A stretch of DNA of 42,243 nt, taken from positions 1 to 42,243 of the forward strand of contig DDWD01000033.1 in assembly GCA_002345825.1 (NCBI GenBank), in the 5' to 3' direction. Shown in pieces: positions 8,972-17,200 of this stretch (position 1 is the stretch's first letter; the number at the start of each line of letters is the position of its first letter). The position numbers were made by a program, and so were the translations under genes. Source of the DNA: Bacteroidales bacterium UBA2295. GTDB taxonomy: Bacteria > Bacteroidota > Bacteroidia > Bacteroidales > Tenuifilaceae. The notes under the pieces are model-generated. The model was not told the DNA's origin. It saw only the letters and a program-made list of their open reading frames with translations, and ran no database searches.

Positions 8972-8979
8972 TAACTTTG
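8972..8979 (+). promoter_or_regulatory. Possible -7 element before the RfaE2-like gene
   Basis: TAACTTTG matches TAnnTTTG and stands 29 bases before the ATG at 9009. About 19 bases upstream there is only a T-rich stretch, not TTTG, so the -33 part is weak. Confidence 0.5.
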
Positions 8980-9008
8980 TTCATTGCACAACTTAAAGAT
9001 TTTTAGCT

Positions 9009-9494
9009 ATGGACAAAAGGGACATTCTCGACCAAAAAATTCTTGACAGTGTAAGACTCCAGCGGTTAATTGCCTACTGGAATTTTAAAGGACAAAGCAT
9101 ATCGCTAGCATACGGAACATTCGATGTGCTTAAGGCTGGCTCAATAGATATGATTATCGAAGCCGCAAACAAGGGCGATGTTTTGCTGGTAGCAGTTAAG
9201 GCCGACGATTTAGTTGCTAAGCATAAAGGCGAGGGCAACCCAATCAATCATCATTGTAATAGGGCTTTAGCATTGGCTTCGTTGCAGCTGATTTCCGCCG
9301 TAGTTATAGTTAATGCCGAAGATCCCTCAGAACTGATTGATATGGTAAAACCCTCTTTTGTAGCCTACTGCAAATACGCGGTTGAAGCTGAAATAAATAC
9401 ATTTCGCAGGGTTCACGATTGGGGCGGCGAAATTGTCCAGTTCGACACGGAGATACCTATTAAATACCATAAGGACAGCGGATGCTGCAACTAA
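9009..9494 (+). CDS. RfaE2-like cytidylyltransferase-fold protein with degenerate HxGH motif
   Basis: A 161-residue protein that aligns along its length with heptose-phosphate adenylyltransferase (RfaE2/HldE C-domain). Recognisable parts are YGTFDVLKAGSIDMI, AANKGDVLLVAVKADDLV, NRALALASLQLISAVVI and DPSELIDMVKPSFVAYCKY. The catalytic HxGH, which follows the GCFD-type strand, is here KAGS at residues 42-45, so both histidines are lost. The usual late VKGGDY is also changed to AYCKYA. The fold should be kept but adenylyl transfer is unlikely; the role is unknown. It lies between the flippase-like gene and radA (10 bp away). Confidence 0.75.
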   Translation: MDKRDILDQKILDSVRLQRLIAYWNFKGQSISLAYGTFDVLKAGSIDMIIEAANKGDVLLVAVKADDLVAKHKGEGNPINHHCNRALALASLQLISAVVIVNAEDPSELIDMVKPSFVAYCKYAVEAEINTFRRVHDWGGEIVQFDTEIPIKYHKDSGCCN

Positions 9495-9504
9495 ATAGAT
9501 AAGA

Positions 9505-10875
9505 ATGGCCAAGGTAAAAACGAGCTACGTTTGTCAGAACTGCGGGGCCGAATCGGCAAAATGGGTGGGCCGATGCCCATCATGTGGAGAATGGAATACC
9601 TATGTTGAAGAGCGAGTAAGCCAAAGCAAACAACGACACGGACTGGTTGATATATCGCGGAGTGCAACTCCCAAACCCCTTAAAGAGATAGAATCGAGCA
9701 ACGAGCGCCGGATAAATACTGGAATTGAGGAGCTCAATCGCATTTTGGGAGGCGGTCTTGTATCGGGCTCTCTGGTTCTTTTAGGCGGTGAGCCCGGCAT
9801 TGGCAAATCTACCCTGGCTCTACAAATGGCGCTAAAGCTTAATCATCTAAAAGTGCTATACGTATCGGGCGAGGAAAGTGCGCGCCAGGTAAAACTCCGT
9901 GCCGATAGGCTCACCAACGGCGAGTCGGATTGCCTAATTCTTAACGAAACGCTACTCGACAATATCCTAACCCAAGCCCAGAATACAGAACCCGATCTTT
10001 TGGTGATCGACTCCATCCAAACGCTTTACACCGACACCATCGACTCGTCGCCCGGTTCAGTTTCGCAGGTTAGAGAGTGTGCTGTTGCTCTGCTACGATA
10101 TGCAAAAACTACGGGCATTCCGGTTATACTTATTGGGCATATAACCAAGGATGGTAGCATTGCCGGGCCCAAAGTTCTTGAGCATATCGTGGATGTTGTG
10201 CTTCAGTTCGAGGGCGATAGCAACTACCTATACCGCATTCTGCGCTCAATCAAAAATCGTTTTGGATCAACTTCGGAGCTCGGCATCTTTGAGATGCAGG
10301 CAGTTGGCTTAATTGAAGTGCCAAACCCATCGGAGATTCTCCTCTCGCACCGCGACGAGGGGCTGAGTGGTGTGGCCATTTCGGCCACAATGGACGGGTC
10401 TCGCCCATTCCTTATTGAAACCCAAGCGCTGGTAAGCACAGCGGCCTACGGAACGCCCCAACGATCGTCAACCGGATATGATACTCGGAGGCTAAATATG
10501 CTTTTGGCAGTGCTTGAAAAACGTGCTGGATTTAAGCTGGCCACAAAAGATGTGTTTTTAAATCTTGCGGGGGGGCTAAAAGTTACCGATCCCGCTCTGG
10601 ATATGGCCGTGGTGGCAGCAGTGCTATCGTCGAATTTCGATTTGCCCATCACTTCATCGGTTTGCTTTTCGGGCGAGGTGGGGCTCTCGGGCGAAATTAG
10701 GCAGGTTAGCCGGGTTGACCAACGCGTGGCCGAAGCGGCAAAACTTGGATTCGAAAAAATTTATATATCCAAGTACAGCCTTAAGGATGAAGGTAAGTTT
10801 GTGAAAAATATTGAGCTGGTTAGGGTATCGAAAATTGAGGAGCTGGTTAGGGCACTTTTTGGAAAAAGTAATTAG
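9505..10875 (+). CDS. radA: DNA repair protein RadA
   Basis: A full-length 456-residue RadA (Sms), the RecA-like helicase that promotes branch migration in recombination. The N-terminal zinc finger has Cys10, Cys13, Cys24 and Cys27. Walker A is GEPGIGKST at about 95-103, the KNRFG motif specific to RadA is present near residue 250, and the C-terminal Lon-protease-like domain contains NLAGGLKVTDPALDMAVVAA and FSGEVGLSGEIRQV. It starts 10 bp after the preceding gene and is likely co-transcribed with it. Confidence 0.97.
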   Translation: MAKVKTSYVCQNCGAESAKWVGRCPSCGEWNTYVEERVSQSKQRHGLVDISRSATPKPLKEIESSNERRINTGIEELNRILGGGLVSGSLVLLGGEPGIGKSTLALQMALKLNHLKVLYVSGEESARQVKLRADRLTNGESDCLILNETLLDNILTQAQNTEPDLLVIDSIQTLYTDTIDSSPGSVSQVRECAVALLRYAKTTGIPVILIGHITKDGSIAGPKVLEHIVDVVLQFEGDSNYLYRILRSIKNRFGSTSELGIFEMQAVGLIEVPNPSEILLSHRDEGLSGVAISATMDGSRPFLIETQALVSTAAYGTPQRSSTGYDTRRLNMLLAVLEKRAGFKLATKDVFLNLAGGLKVTDPALDMAVVAAVLSSNFDLPITSSVCFSGEVGLSGEIRQVSRVDQRVAEAAKLGFEKIYISKYSLKDEGKFVKNIELVRVSKIEELVRALFGKSN

Positions 10876-11027
10876 GATTAATCCTCCAAGAAGGGAGTTG
10901 GTGCATAATAAGTGTTTCTGTGATCATCAATTTTCACTCGTAACAACGTGCCTTTTTACAATACGATGTATTGCCGTGTGGCAAAAAACATTATCTTGCA
11001 AACGTAAATCCCTAAAAACTACGTGCT

Positions 11028-11471
11028 ATGAAAAAAATGTTCAGCTTGGCTCTACTCCTATTTTTAGCCACAACTCTTTGTGCACAGAATGCCGACAAGG
11101 TTCTTGGTGTTTGGATCACTCAGGAAGGCGATAGCAAGGTAACCATTACCCAGGATGACTCGGGAAAATTTAATGGTGAAATCACCTGGCTAAAAAACCC
11201 GAAAAACGATCAGGGCAAGCCAAAGGTTGACGATAAAAACCCCAATAAAAAATTGCAGAGCAGGCCAATCGTGGGGCTAAATCTCCTTCAGGGTTTTGTT
11301 TACAACAAATCGAAGGACGAGTGGGTTGATGGAACCATTTACGATCCCAATAACGGCAAAACATACAAATGCCTAATGTGGTTTGGCGAAGACCCCAACA
11401 AACTTTCGGTAAAGGGATATATTGGCTTTTCGATTATTGGACGCGAGGTAGTGTGGACGCGCGATAAGTAG
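11028..11471 (+). CDS. DUF2147 family secreted protein
   Basis: A 147-residue exported protein: a signal peptide (KKMFSLALLLFLATTLCA) with cleavage before Q, then a compact DUF2147 domain. Diagnostic blocks are GVWITQEGDSKVTI, FNGEITWLKNPKN, PNKKLQSRPIVGLNLLQGF, and DGTIYDPNNGKTYKC followed by VKGYIGFSIIGREVVWTR. The family forms small beta-barrel, lipocalin-like domains and has no firm function. A sequence TATCTTGC about 40 bases upstream is a weak -7 candidate. Its stop codon shares one base with the GTG start of comF. Confidence 0.9.
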   Translation: MKKMFSLALLLFLATTLCAQNADKVLGVWITQEGDSKVTITQDDSGKFNGEITWLKNPKNDQGKPKVDDKNPNKKLQSRPIVGLNLLQGFVYNKSKDEWVDGTIYDPNNGKTYKCLMWFGEDPNKLSVKGYIGFSIIGREVVWTRDK

Positions 11472-12169
11472 TGTTACTCAAAACATTTTTCTCGGGGTTT
11501 ACCCAGCTATTCTATCCACGTGTTTGTGCCGTTTGCCAAAACGACTTGGTGATGGGCGAACAGGTGATTTGCCTGTCATGTCTATACGAGATGCCCCTCA
11601 CCCGATTCTGGGATCAAGCCGACAATCCGGTGGCGAAAATATTCTGGGGCAGAGTAGCTGTGGAAAACGCCTGTGCATATTTTCTTTTTGCAAAGGGGAG
11701 CAAGTATCGACCGTTATTGCACAAGCTAAAGTACAAAGGCCATTACGACATTGGAGTTGAGCTGGGTCGGCAGTTTGGTTTGGTGTTAAAAAAATCGAAA
11801 TACTATGCTGATGTCGACTTTGTGGTTCCCGTTCCGCTCCATAAAAAGAAACTACGAATTAGGGGCTATAACCAGTCGCAAGCTATTGCCGAGGGGATAT
11901 GCCAAGGGTTGGGCACAAACATCTCAACCAATCACCTAATTAGAACCGAGTTTACCGAAACCCAAACCCGAAAAACAAGAGCCGAAAGGGTAAAAAATGT
12001 TGCCGAGGCATTTGCAGTTGTTAACCCGGATGAACTTGAAAACAAGCACATCCTTATTGTTGATGATGTGGTTACCACAGGTGCTACGCTTGAGGCTTGT
12101 GCTGCCAAACTGCTTAATGCAGCTTCGTGCAGGGTAAGCATTGGAGCTTTGGCTTATGCCTCAAATTAA
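11471..12169 (+). CDS. comF: ComF family phosphoribosyltransferase-like protein
   Basis: A 232-residue ComF/GntX family protein. The N-terminal zinc ribbon has Cys19, Cys22, Cys34 and Cys37 (CAVC...CLSC). The C-terminal type I phosphoribosyltransferase domain has VPVPLHKKKLRIRGYNQSQ and the PRPP-binding loop ILIVDDVVTTGATLEAC. Members act in DNA uptake in competent bacteria, but in Bacteroidota the role is mostly untested. Translation starts at GTG overlapping the DUF2147 stop by one base, a sign of coupling. It converges tail to tail with the XRE gene with no spacing. Confidence 0.92.
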   Translation: MLLKTFFSGFTQLFYPRVCAVCQNDLVMGEQVICLSCLYEMPLTRFWDQADNPVAKIFWGRVAVENACAYFLFAKGSKYRPLLHKLKYKGHYDIGVELGRQFGLVLKKSKYYADVDFVVPVPLHKKKLRIRGYNQSQAIAEGICQGLGTNISTNHLIRTEFTETQTRKTRAERVKNVAEAFAVVNPDELENKHILIVDDVVTTGATLEACAAKLLNAASCRVSIGALAYASN

Positions 12170-12526
12170 TTACTTCTCCAAAAAGTCAACAATTTCTTTT
12201 ATGTTCTGAATATACTGCTGCTGACGTTGTAAAAGTTGTGTTACTCCTTCCTTGTCACCCACTGCACTATCGATAAACTCGAGGGGCTCAGCAGCAGACC
12301 ACTCCGAGGTATCGCCAACAAACATGCTGCCCTCGCCCTCGCAAAGCCACAGGGGGTTTACCCTATACTTGCGAATCAAGTTTTTAAGCAGTAAGGCGCT
12401 AATACCTGCCTTGCCGCGTTCCACATCGGAATATGATCCCTGTTTTATTTCAAGGGATTCGCTAAATGCTTTTTGTGTAAGGTTCAACTTGGATCGGATG
12501 ATTCTTAGCCGTTCATTTTCAGTCAT
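12170..12526 (-). CDS. Small XRE-family DNA-binding protein
   Basis: A 118-residue protein with an N-terminal helix-turn-helix: RLRIIRSKLNLTQKAFSESL and EIKQGSYSDVERGKAGIS match the XRE/Cro pattern, followed by LLLKNLIRKYRVNPLWLCEG, common in phage-repressor-like HTH proteins. The C-terminus (QLLQRQQQYIQNIKEIVDFLEK) is probably a short coiled coil for dimerisation. ATG at 12526 is preferred over an upstream start at 12583 because it gives the usual HTH N-terminus. It diverges from the PAS-GAF gene with a 141-bp gap, so it may regulate that gene or itself; this is inference. Confidence 0.85.
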   Translation of the reverse strand: MTENERLRIIRSKLNLTQKAFSESLEIKQGSYSDVERGKAGISALLLKNLIRKYRVNPLWLCEGEGSMFVGDTSEWSAAEPLEFIDSAVGDKEGVTQLLQRQQQYIQNIKEIVDFLEK

Positions 12527-12667
12527 AACTTGTTTGCTCACAAATGTTTTCAATCGTTTCACAATCGCACAAAAATAGCACAAAAGATCAAATATTGAAT
12601 ATAATATTTAGCTACTTTCAATAATTAAGCTAACTTCGCCCGTTGTAACTATTAACCCCTTCTTTTT

Positions 12668-14827
12668 ATGGCCTGCAAAAGCAATAGCATTGAGAGCAAT
12701 GGTAAATCTACTACATTGGTGCACAGCAATCTGGCACTTTTGCAAGACCTCTTACAAAAAATCATAGACTCGTCGGATAAACGAGTACTTATTATATCTA
12801 ATAACGAAATTGTTCACGCTAACCCTTGCGCCCTGGCTGAACTGGGTTACTCAAAAAAAGATTTCATAAAATCAAAAATTGATGCATTTATAGTATCACC
12901 CCAAGGCGGAGGACAGGTTGGTAACTATTTGGGGGTTGGGGTAAACCTAAAGAAAAAGGGACTCGAATTTGATCCCATAAAGCTGAAACGCTTCGATGGT
13001 AAGGTGGTACAGTATAAGCTAAACACGCATCGATGCTTTTGGAATGGCAAATCGTCGGTGCTGGTGATGCTTAAAGATTTTACCCCCGACTCGAACACGA
13101 GTCTTGTAGCTCCCGATTTTTCATCATCTAAAAAACTTGCCCTAACATCGTCAAGCATTTTCTTTTGGGACTACAACCTAAGTACCCAAACGCTAACCAT
13201 GGATCCAAAGTTTTTCCAACAGCTAAAAACATCCGTATTAGCATCAGAAAATACTATCGAAAGTTGGATTAAAGTACAAACCTCTGAGTCGCGGAACCTG
13301 TTCGAAAAAATCATCTCTTGCATCAAGTCGAAGAAAAATACGCATTACCAGTGGGAGTACAAGGTAACCGACTCCGACAGCAATCCGCACCAAATTCTGG
13401 CCAGTGTAGATGTGGTGGAGTGGGACAACCTGGGTAATCCGCTGCGAATAGCCGGCGTACATACAGAAATTGAAAACAGGGCAACCAATAATATTAAGGG
13501 TAATCGATTGGTTACCAGCCTAAGCGGCTTTATTCAGAACTCGCTAGATGGACTGGTCATGATAGATTTGGATGGTCGAATTCAGGAGTGGAATCCCGCT
13601 CAGGAAAAACTCACCCAAATTAAAAGAGACGATGCCATAGGTAAGCACATATGGGTGTTGCAACACTCCCTGTCGCCCGAACTTAAATCCGAAAATGATT
13701 TTGTAACCCAAATCAATACTCTATTCGAAGGAATAACAAAGGATGGGGCAAACACTTGGGATGGTAATGTTTATGAAACGAAAATAAGGGTTACTCCCGA
13801 AAATACTAAGGTGCTGCAGCACTCGGTTTTCACTGTCGATACCGAACAGGGTCAAATGGTGGTAATCACCAATAGAGATATCACCGAAAGTAAGCTAAGC
13901 CTTGAACGAATTGAGAAAAGCGAAGAGCGGTTAAAGTTGGCGCTTGCGGCCAGCCGTGTGGGTATATGGGACGAAGATCATATCTCGGGCGAAAAGTATT
14001 ACTCCCCCATGATGTACGCCATCCTTGGATATCGACCGCTGGAGGTAGAACCATCCGAAGAGATTTGGGCTAAGCATATACATCCAGAGGATTTAGATTT
14101 GGTAAATCAGAAAAACAGAGCCCTCATTGCCTCGGGTACAAACCTGGAGATGGAATTTAGAATTATCCGAAAGGATAATGAAATTATTTGGGTACAGTCG
14201 AAAACCCAGGTCATACGCGACGAGCGAAATAAAACTATCCGTATTACCGGAACGGTTAGCGACATAACCCGACAAAAAACCATTGAAAGCGAGCTGAGAC
14301 GAAACGAGGAGATACTAAAACGAAACATTCTCCAGCACGAGGTGGTTGCCAACATCTCGTTTATTCTCAATACCAACAAACCGATAGACGAGAAGATAAA
14401 CAACGTACTACGCGCACTGGGCGAATTTACCCAAGCAAGCAGGGTGTATATTTTTGAGAACAAAAAGGACAAAGAGTTTACGGCCAACACCTACGAGTGG
14501 TGCAACCAGGGTATCAATCCGCAAAAGGAGATGTTGCAGGAAGTGCCTCTGTCTCTGGTTTACGAATGGATGGGAACCGAACCATATAAGATGTCGCGAA
14601 ACCTTAGCCAGGAGCTATCTCGCGATTTTGCCACTATTCTGGTCAATCAGGAAATTGAATCGCTCATTGTATTCCGACTGTTTATTAGTGGCCATGAGTT
14701 CGGATTTATTGGTTTCGACGAGTGTGGCTACAGGCGCATTTGGAGCCAGCCCGAAGTTGATCTCCTAAAAACCATATCGAACCTTATCTCGTTTGCCTTT
14801 GAGCGCGAAGCCATTCTCCACAGGTAG
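12668..14827 (+). CDS. Multi-PAS/GAF sensor protein without output domain
   Basis: A 719-residue soluble protein. Four PAS regions are visible at about 25-130, 145-275, 283-410 and 418-545; the third has GRIQEWNPAQEKLTQIKRDD and the fourth has the PAS_3 pattern (LALAASRVGIWDEDHISGEK, WAKHIHPEDLDLV, IRITGTVSDITRQK). A GAF domain covers about 560-715 (ANISFILNTNKPIDEKINNV, LLKTISNLISFAFEREAIL). Related hybrid sensors normally continue into HisKA/HATPase, GGDEF or PP2C domains; here a stop follows the GAF at once and the next 80 bases do not encode one. It may act through partner proteins or be a truncated kinase. No membrane segment was seen. Confidence 0.85.
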   Translation: MACKSNSIESNGKSTTLVHSNLALLQDLLQKIIDSSDKRVLIISNNEIVHANPCALAELGYSKKDFIKSKIDAFIVSPQGGGQVGNYLGVGVNLKKKGLEFDPIKLKRFDGKVVQYKLNTHRCFWNGKSSVLVMLKDFTPDSNTSLVAPDFSSSKKLALTSSSIFFWDYNLSTQTLTMDPKFFQQLKTSVLASENTIESWIKVQTSESRNLFEKIISCIKSKKNTHYQWEYKVTDSDSNPHQILASVDVVEWDNLGNPLRIAGVHTEIENRATNNIKGNRLVTSLSGFIQNSLDGLVMIDLDGRIQEWNPAQEKLTQIKRDDAIGKHIWVLQHSLSPELKSENDFVTQINTLFEGITKDGANTWDGNVYETKIRVTPENTKVLQHSVFTVDTEQGQMVVITNRDITESKLSLERIEKSEERLKLALAASRVGIWDEDHISGEKYYSPMMYAILGYRPLEVEPSEEIWAKHIHPEDLDLVNQKNRALIASGTNLEMEFRIIRKDNEIIWVQSKTQVIRDERNKTIRITGTVSDITRQKTIESELRRNEEILKRNILQHEVVANISFILNTNKPIDEKINNVLRALGEFTQASRVYIFENKKDKEFTANTYEWCNQGINPQKEMLQEVPLSLVYEWMGTEPYKMSRNLSQELSRDFATILVNQEIESLIVFRLFISGHEFGFIGFDECGYRRIWSQPEVDLLKTISNLISFAFEREAILHR

Positions 14828-14884
14828 CTTAGCTTTCTGCTCGTTCGCCACGGTAAAACGGTACGATTAGATTGCCGATTTCAC

Positions 14885-14892
14885 TATCTTTG
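14885..14892 (+). promoter_or_regulatory. -7 element before the Omp85-like gene
   Basis: TATCTTTG fits TAnnTTTG and lies 16 bases before the ATG at 14909, giving a very short leader. No clear TTTG was found 19-21 bases upstream. Confidence 0.5.
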
Positions 14893-14908
14893 CCATCTTT
14901 TAAACAAA

Positions 14909-16006
14909 ATGATGGCAAAGATTTTTATCCCCCTAATAATACTGTTAATCCCACTTAGGCTGATTGCCAACCATACACAGCAACCCGATTCCACTAGAAC
15001 ACCAGAAGGTACTGGCAAAAACTCAACCATACTGGTTCCCGTAGCTTTTTACCAAGAGGAAACATCGGTTGGGTTTGGACTAATGGGCGGCGTGTACTTC
15101 ACCAAAAATAGGCTATACCGAGCCTCCAACCTGCAAGGATTTGCCATTTACACGCTTAAAAATCAGGTTAAGCTGGCTCTACTCCCCAAGTTTTACTCAA
15201 AGGATCAGCAATACTACTTCAGCGGGCACCTTAGGGCAACCCACTACCCCGACAAGTATTTTGGAGTGGGATCGGAAACTAGCAGCAATCAGGAAGAAAA
15301 CTTTACCTCGCGCGAAATATCTATACTTGCCGAGGGGCAGCGCCTTATTAACCAAAACATTATGGTTGGCCCTGCCATTGGCTTTAGTAGCGGTTATGCC
15401 TACAACCTCAATCCTCAGGGCGAACTCGCCACCCTACGTCCAGTTGGAACCGACTCGTACTCCATGCTCGCAATCGGAATAGTGGCCAGCTGGGATACCC
15501 GCGATAACATACTATTCGCCTCGCAGGGTGAGCTGGTGAAGCTTTCGGTTCTGTCGAGCCAAAAGTTTTTGGGAAGCACCCTTACCAATATTCGAACCGA
15601 GGCCGATATCCGAAAGTTTATGGAGATATTCCCTAACCACATTGTATCAGCAAGACTATATGCCGATATGGTTTGGGGCGATTTTCCCTTTCAGAATCTA
15701 CCCGCTTTGGGTGGCAACGAGGTTTTACGCGGATACTTTCAGGGCCGGTTCCGCGACACCAAGATGATATCGCTAACGGGTGAATACCGATTCCCCATAT
15801 TCTGGCGATTTAGAGGGGGTGTATTTGCTAGCGCCGGCGATGTACAACCCAATCTCTCATCATTCAATCTAAAATCTTTTAAATACACTTTTGGCGGGGG
15901 ATTGCGGTTTAGGGTAAATCAGGCTAAAATGCATATCCGTTTCGATGTGGGCATAACTCTCGATGGGCGGCCTGCCATTTATATAACGGCCAACGAGTCG
16001 TTCTAA
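14909..16006 (+). CDS. BamA/TamA-type (Omp85) outer membrane barrel protein without POTRA domains
   Basis: A 365-residue protein with a signal peptide (AKIFIPLIILLIPLRLIA) followed directly by a barrel. Alternating strands such as SVGFGLMGGVYFTKNRLYRA and YYFSGHLRATHYPDKYFGVG are visible, then SWDTRDNILFASQGELVKLS and the Omp85 loop-6 region LPALGGNEVLRGYFQGRFRD. The C-terminus holds GGGLRFRVNQAKMHIRFDVG. BamA and TamA carry N-terminal POTRA repeats; none fits here, so this belongs to the short surface-antigen group of unknown role. ATG at 14909 or 14912 would both serve. Confidence 0.85.
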   Translation: MMAKIFIPLIILLIPLRLIANHTQQPDSTRTPEGTGKNSTILVPVAFYQEETSVGFGLMGGVYFTKNRLYRASNLQGFAIYTLKNQVKLALLPKFYSKDQQYYFSGHLRATHYPDKYFGVGSETSSNQEENFTSREISILAEGQRLINQNIMVGPAIGFSSGYAYNLNPQGELATLRPVGTDSYSMLAIGIVASWDTRDNILFASQGELVKLSVLSSQKFLGSTLTNIRTEADIRKFMEIFPNHIVSARLYADMVWGDFPFQNLPALGGNEVLRGYFQGRFRDTKMISLTGEYRFPIFWRFRGGVFASAGDVQPNLSSFNLKSFKYTFGGGLRFRVNQAKMHIRFDVGITLDGRPAIYITANESF

Positions 16007-16137
16007 TGTTTATCCACCTTATAAATCAAGGACAAACTACCTCCATAACCCTCCGATTTGGTGATTACAAGATATCCCTTTTGCCAACTCTAAGGGTGAT
16101 TGAGTGATTGAATGAATGATTGATTGGTTGATTTAAT

Positions 16138-16257
16138 GATTGCTTGCCTCGTAAGAACGACGTTTTTTGCCGTGATGACGAGGGTTGATTGAGTTACGAG
16201 TTGCGGGTTACGACAGCAAACCATTGCCAACTGCATTTTTGCCAACTGCCTACTTTA
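16138..16257 (+). repeat. Long module, copy 1
   Basis: Begins GATTGCTTGCCTCGTAAGAA, contains GCCGTGATGACGAGGG, GGTTACGACAGCAAACC and CCATTGCCAACTGC, and ends CCTACTTTA. Copies 2 and 3 lie 256 and 542 bases further on in the same orientation. Confidence 0.85.
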
Positions 16258-16393
16258 GGGTTGATTGAAAGATTGGGTGATTGGGTTGCGGGTTGCGAGT
16301 AGATTTCAGTAATCAGTGAGCGGTAAGTGGTGAGCGGTGAGCAGGCGACCTGACAGCGTCAGAACGACCTGTCAGCGTCGACAGGAAGAGAGT

Positions 16394-16513
16394 GATTGCT
16401 TGCCTCGTAAGAACGACGTTTTTTGCCGTGATGACGAGGGTTGATTGAGTTACGAGTTGCGGGTTACGACAGCAAACCATTGCCAACTGCATTTTTGCCA
16501 ACTGCCTACTTTA
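16394..16513 (+). repeat. Long module, copy 2
   Basis: Nearly base-for-base identical to the copy at 16138. Between the copies lies a second shared block (GGGTTGCGAGTAGATTTCAG ... CGACAGGAAGAGAGT) that also precedes copy 3, so this is a tandem macro-repeat of about 256-286 bp. Confidence 0.85.
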
Positions 16514-16679
16514 AGATTGATTGACTGATTGACTGATTGACTGATTTGGTGATTGGGTTGCGGGTGGCGGGTTGCGGGTTGCGAGTAGATTTCAGTAATC
16601 AGTGAGCGGTAAGTGGTGAGCGGTGAGCAGGCGACCTGACAGCGTCGGAACGACCTGTCAGCGTCGACAGGAAGAGAGT

Positions 16680-16800
16680 GATTGCTTGCCTCGTAAGAAC
16701 GGCGTTTTTTGCCGTGATGACGAGGGTTGATTGAGTGACGGGTGGTGAGTTACGACAGCAAACCATTGCCAACTGCCCCTTTGCCAACTGCCAACTTTAA
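16680..16800 (+). repeat. Long module, copy 3 (diverged)
   Basis: Same module with GAACGGCG for GAACGACG and a changed middle (GAGTGACGGGTGGTGAGTTA), ending CCAACTTTAA. The drift supports an old duplication. Confidence 0.8.
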
Positions 16801-17086
16801 GATTGAGGGAAGACCGAAGACCGAAGACCGAAGTCGGAAGACAGAAGTGACGACAGCAAACCATTGCCAACTGCATTTTTGCCAACTGCCTACTTTAAGG
16901 TTGATCTGCCAATGGCAGACAGGTTGGAAGATTGACTGATTGGGTGATTGGGTGACTAACTGATTGGGTGAGGGGTTATCAGCAAACAGCAGCTTCGCGC
17001 TTTGGCGATCCTGCATAGCAGGCAAGTTTACGTTTAAAACTAGTGACGAATCCGATTACTGATTACCGATTACTGATTACCGACCA

Positions 17087-17155
17087 TCTCGTCAACCTCC
17101 AAAAAGCGTCGGTTTCCCTCGTTATGCTTCGCATCCCGAGACAAGCTGAGACAGG
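17087..17155 (-). repeat. CATAACGAG/GACGCTTTTTGG module, inverted copy
   Basis: Reverse-strand version of the module at 19606 and 22618: on the plus strand it reads CCTCCAAAAAGCGTCGG, then CCCTCGTTATGCTTCGCATC, then CCGAGACAAGCTGAGACAGG. Confidence 0.8.
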
Positions 17156-17200
17156 CCGATTACCGATCACCGATTACCAATCACCGTCCACCAAATCTAT

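Larger units (their letters stand above)
16007..17200. repeat. Intergenic repeat mosaic A
   Basis: Apart from the first 80 bases this gap is repeats. Present are 8-bp GATTG-type arrays (GATTGACT, GATTGGGT), GGGTTRCGAGTT units, three copies of a GATTGCTTGCC-to-ACTTTAA module, GAAGACC heptamers near 16806-16845 and two GATTACC-type heptamer arrays (17049-17082, 17157-17190). Modules share the phrase CCATTGCCAACTGC. No real coding sequence was seen. Confidence 0.85.

Noticed and set aside
14828..14908. Frameshifted kinase domain after the PAS-GAF gene
   Set aside because: The 80 bases in all plus frames give no HisKA or HATPase motif and then the Omp85-like gene begins.
16313..16787. Two nearly identical 62-residue minus-strand frames (16313-16501 and 16599-16787)
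   Set aside because: They are translations of the tandem macro-repeat; similarity comes from the DNA repeat, and frames cross array units of 7 and 8 bp.
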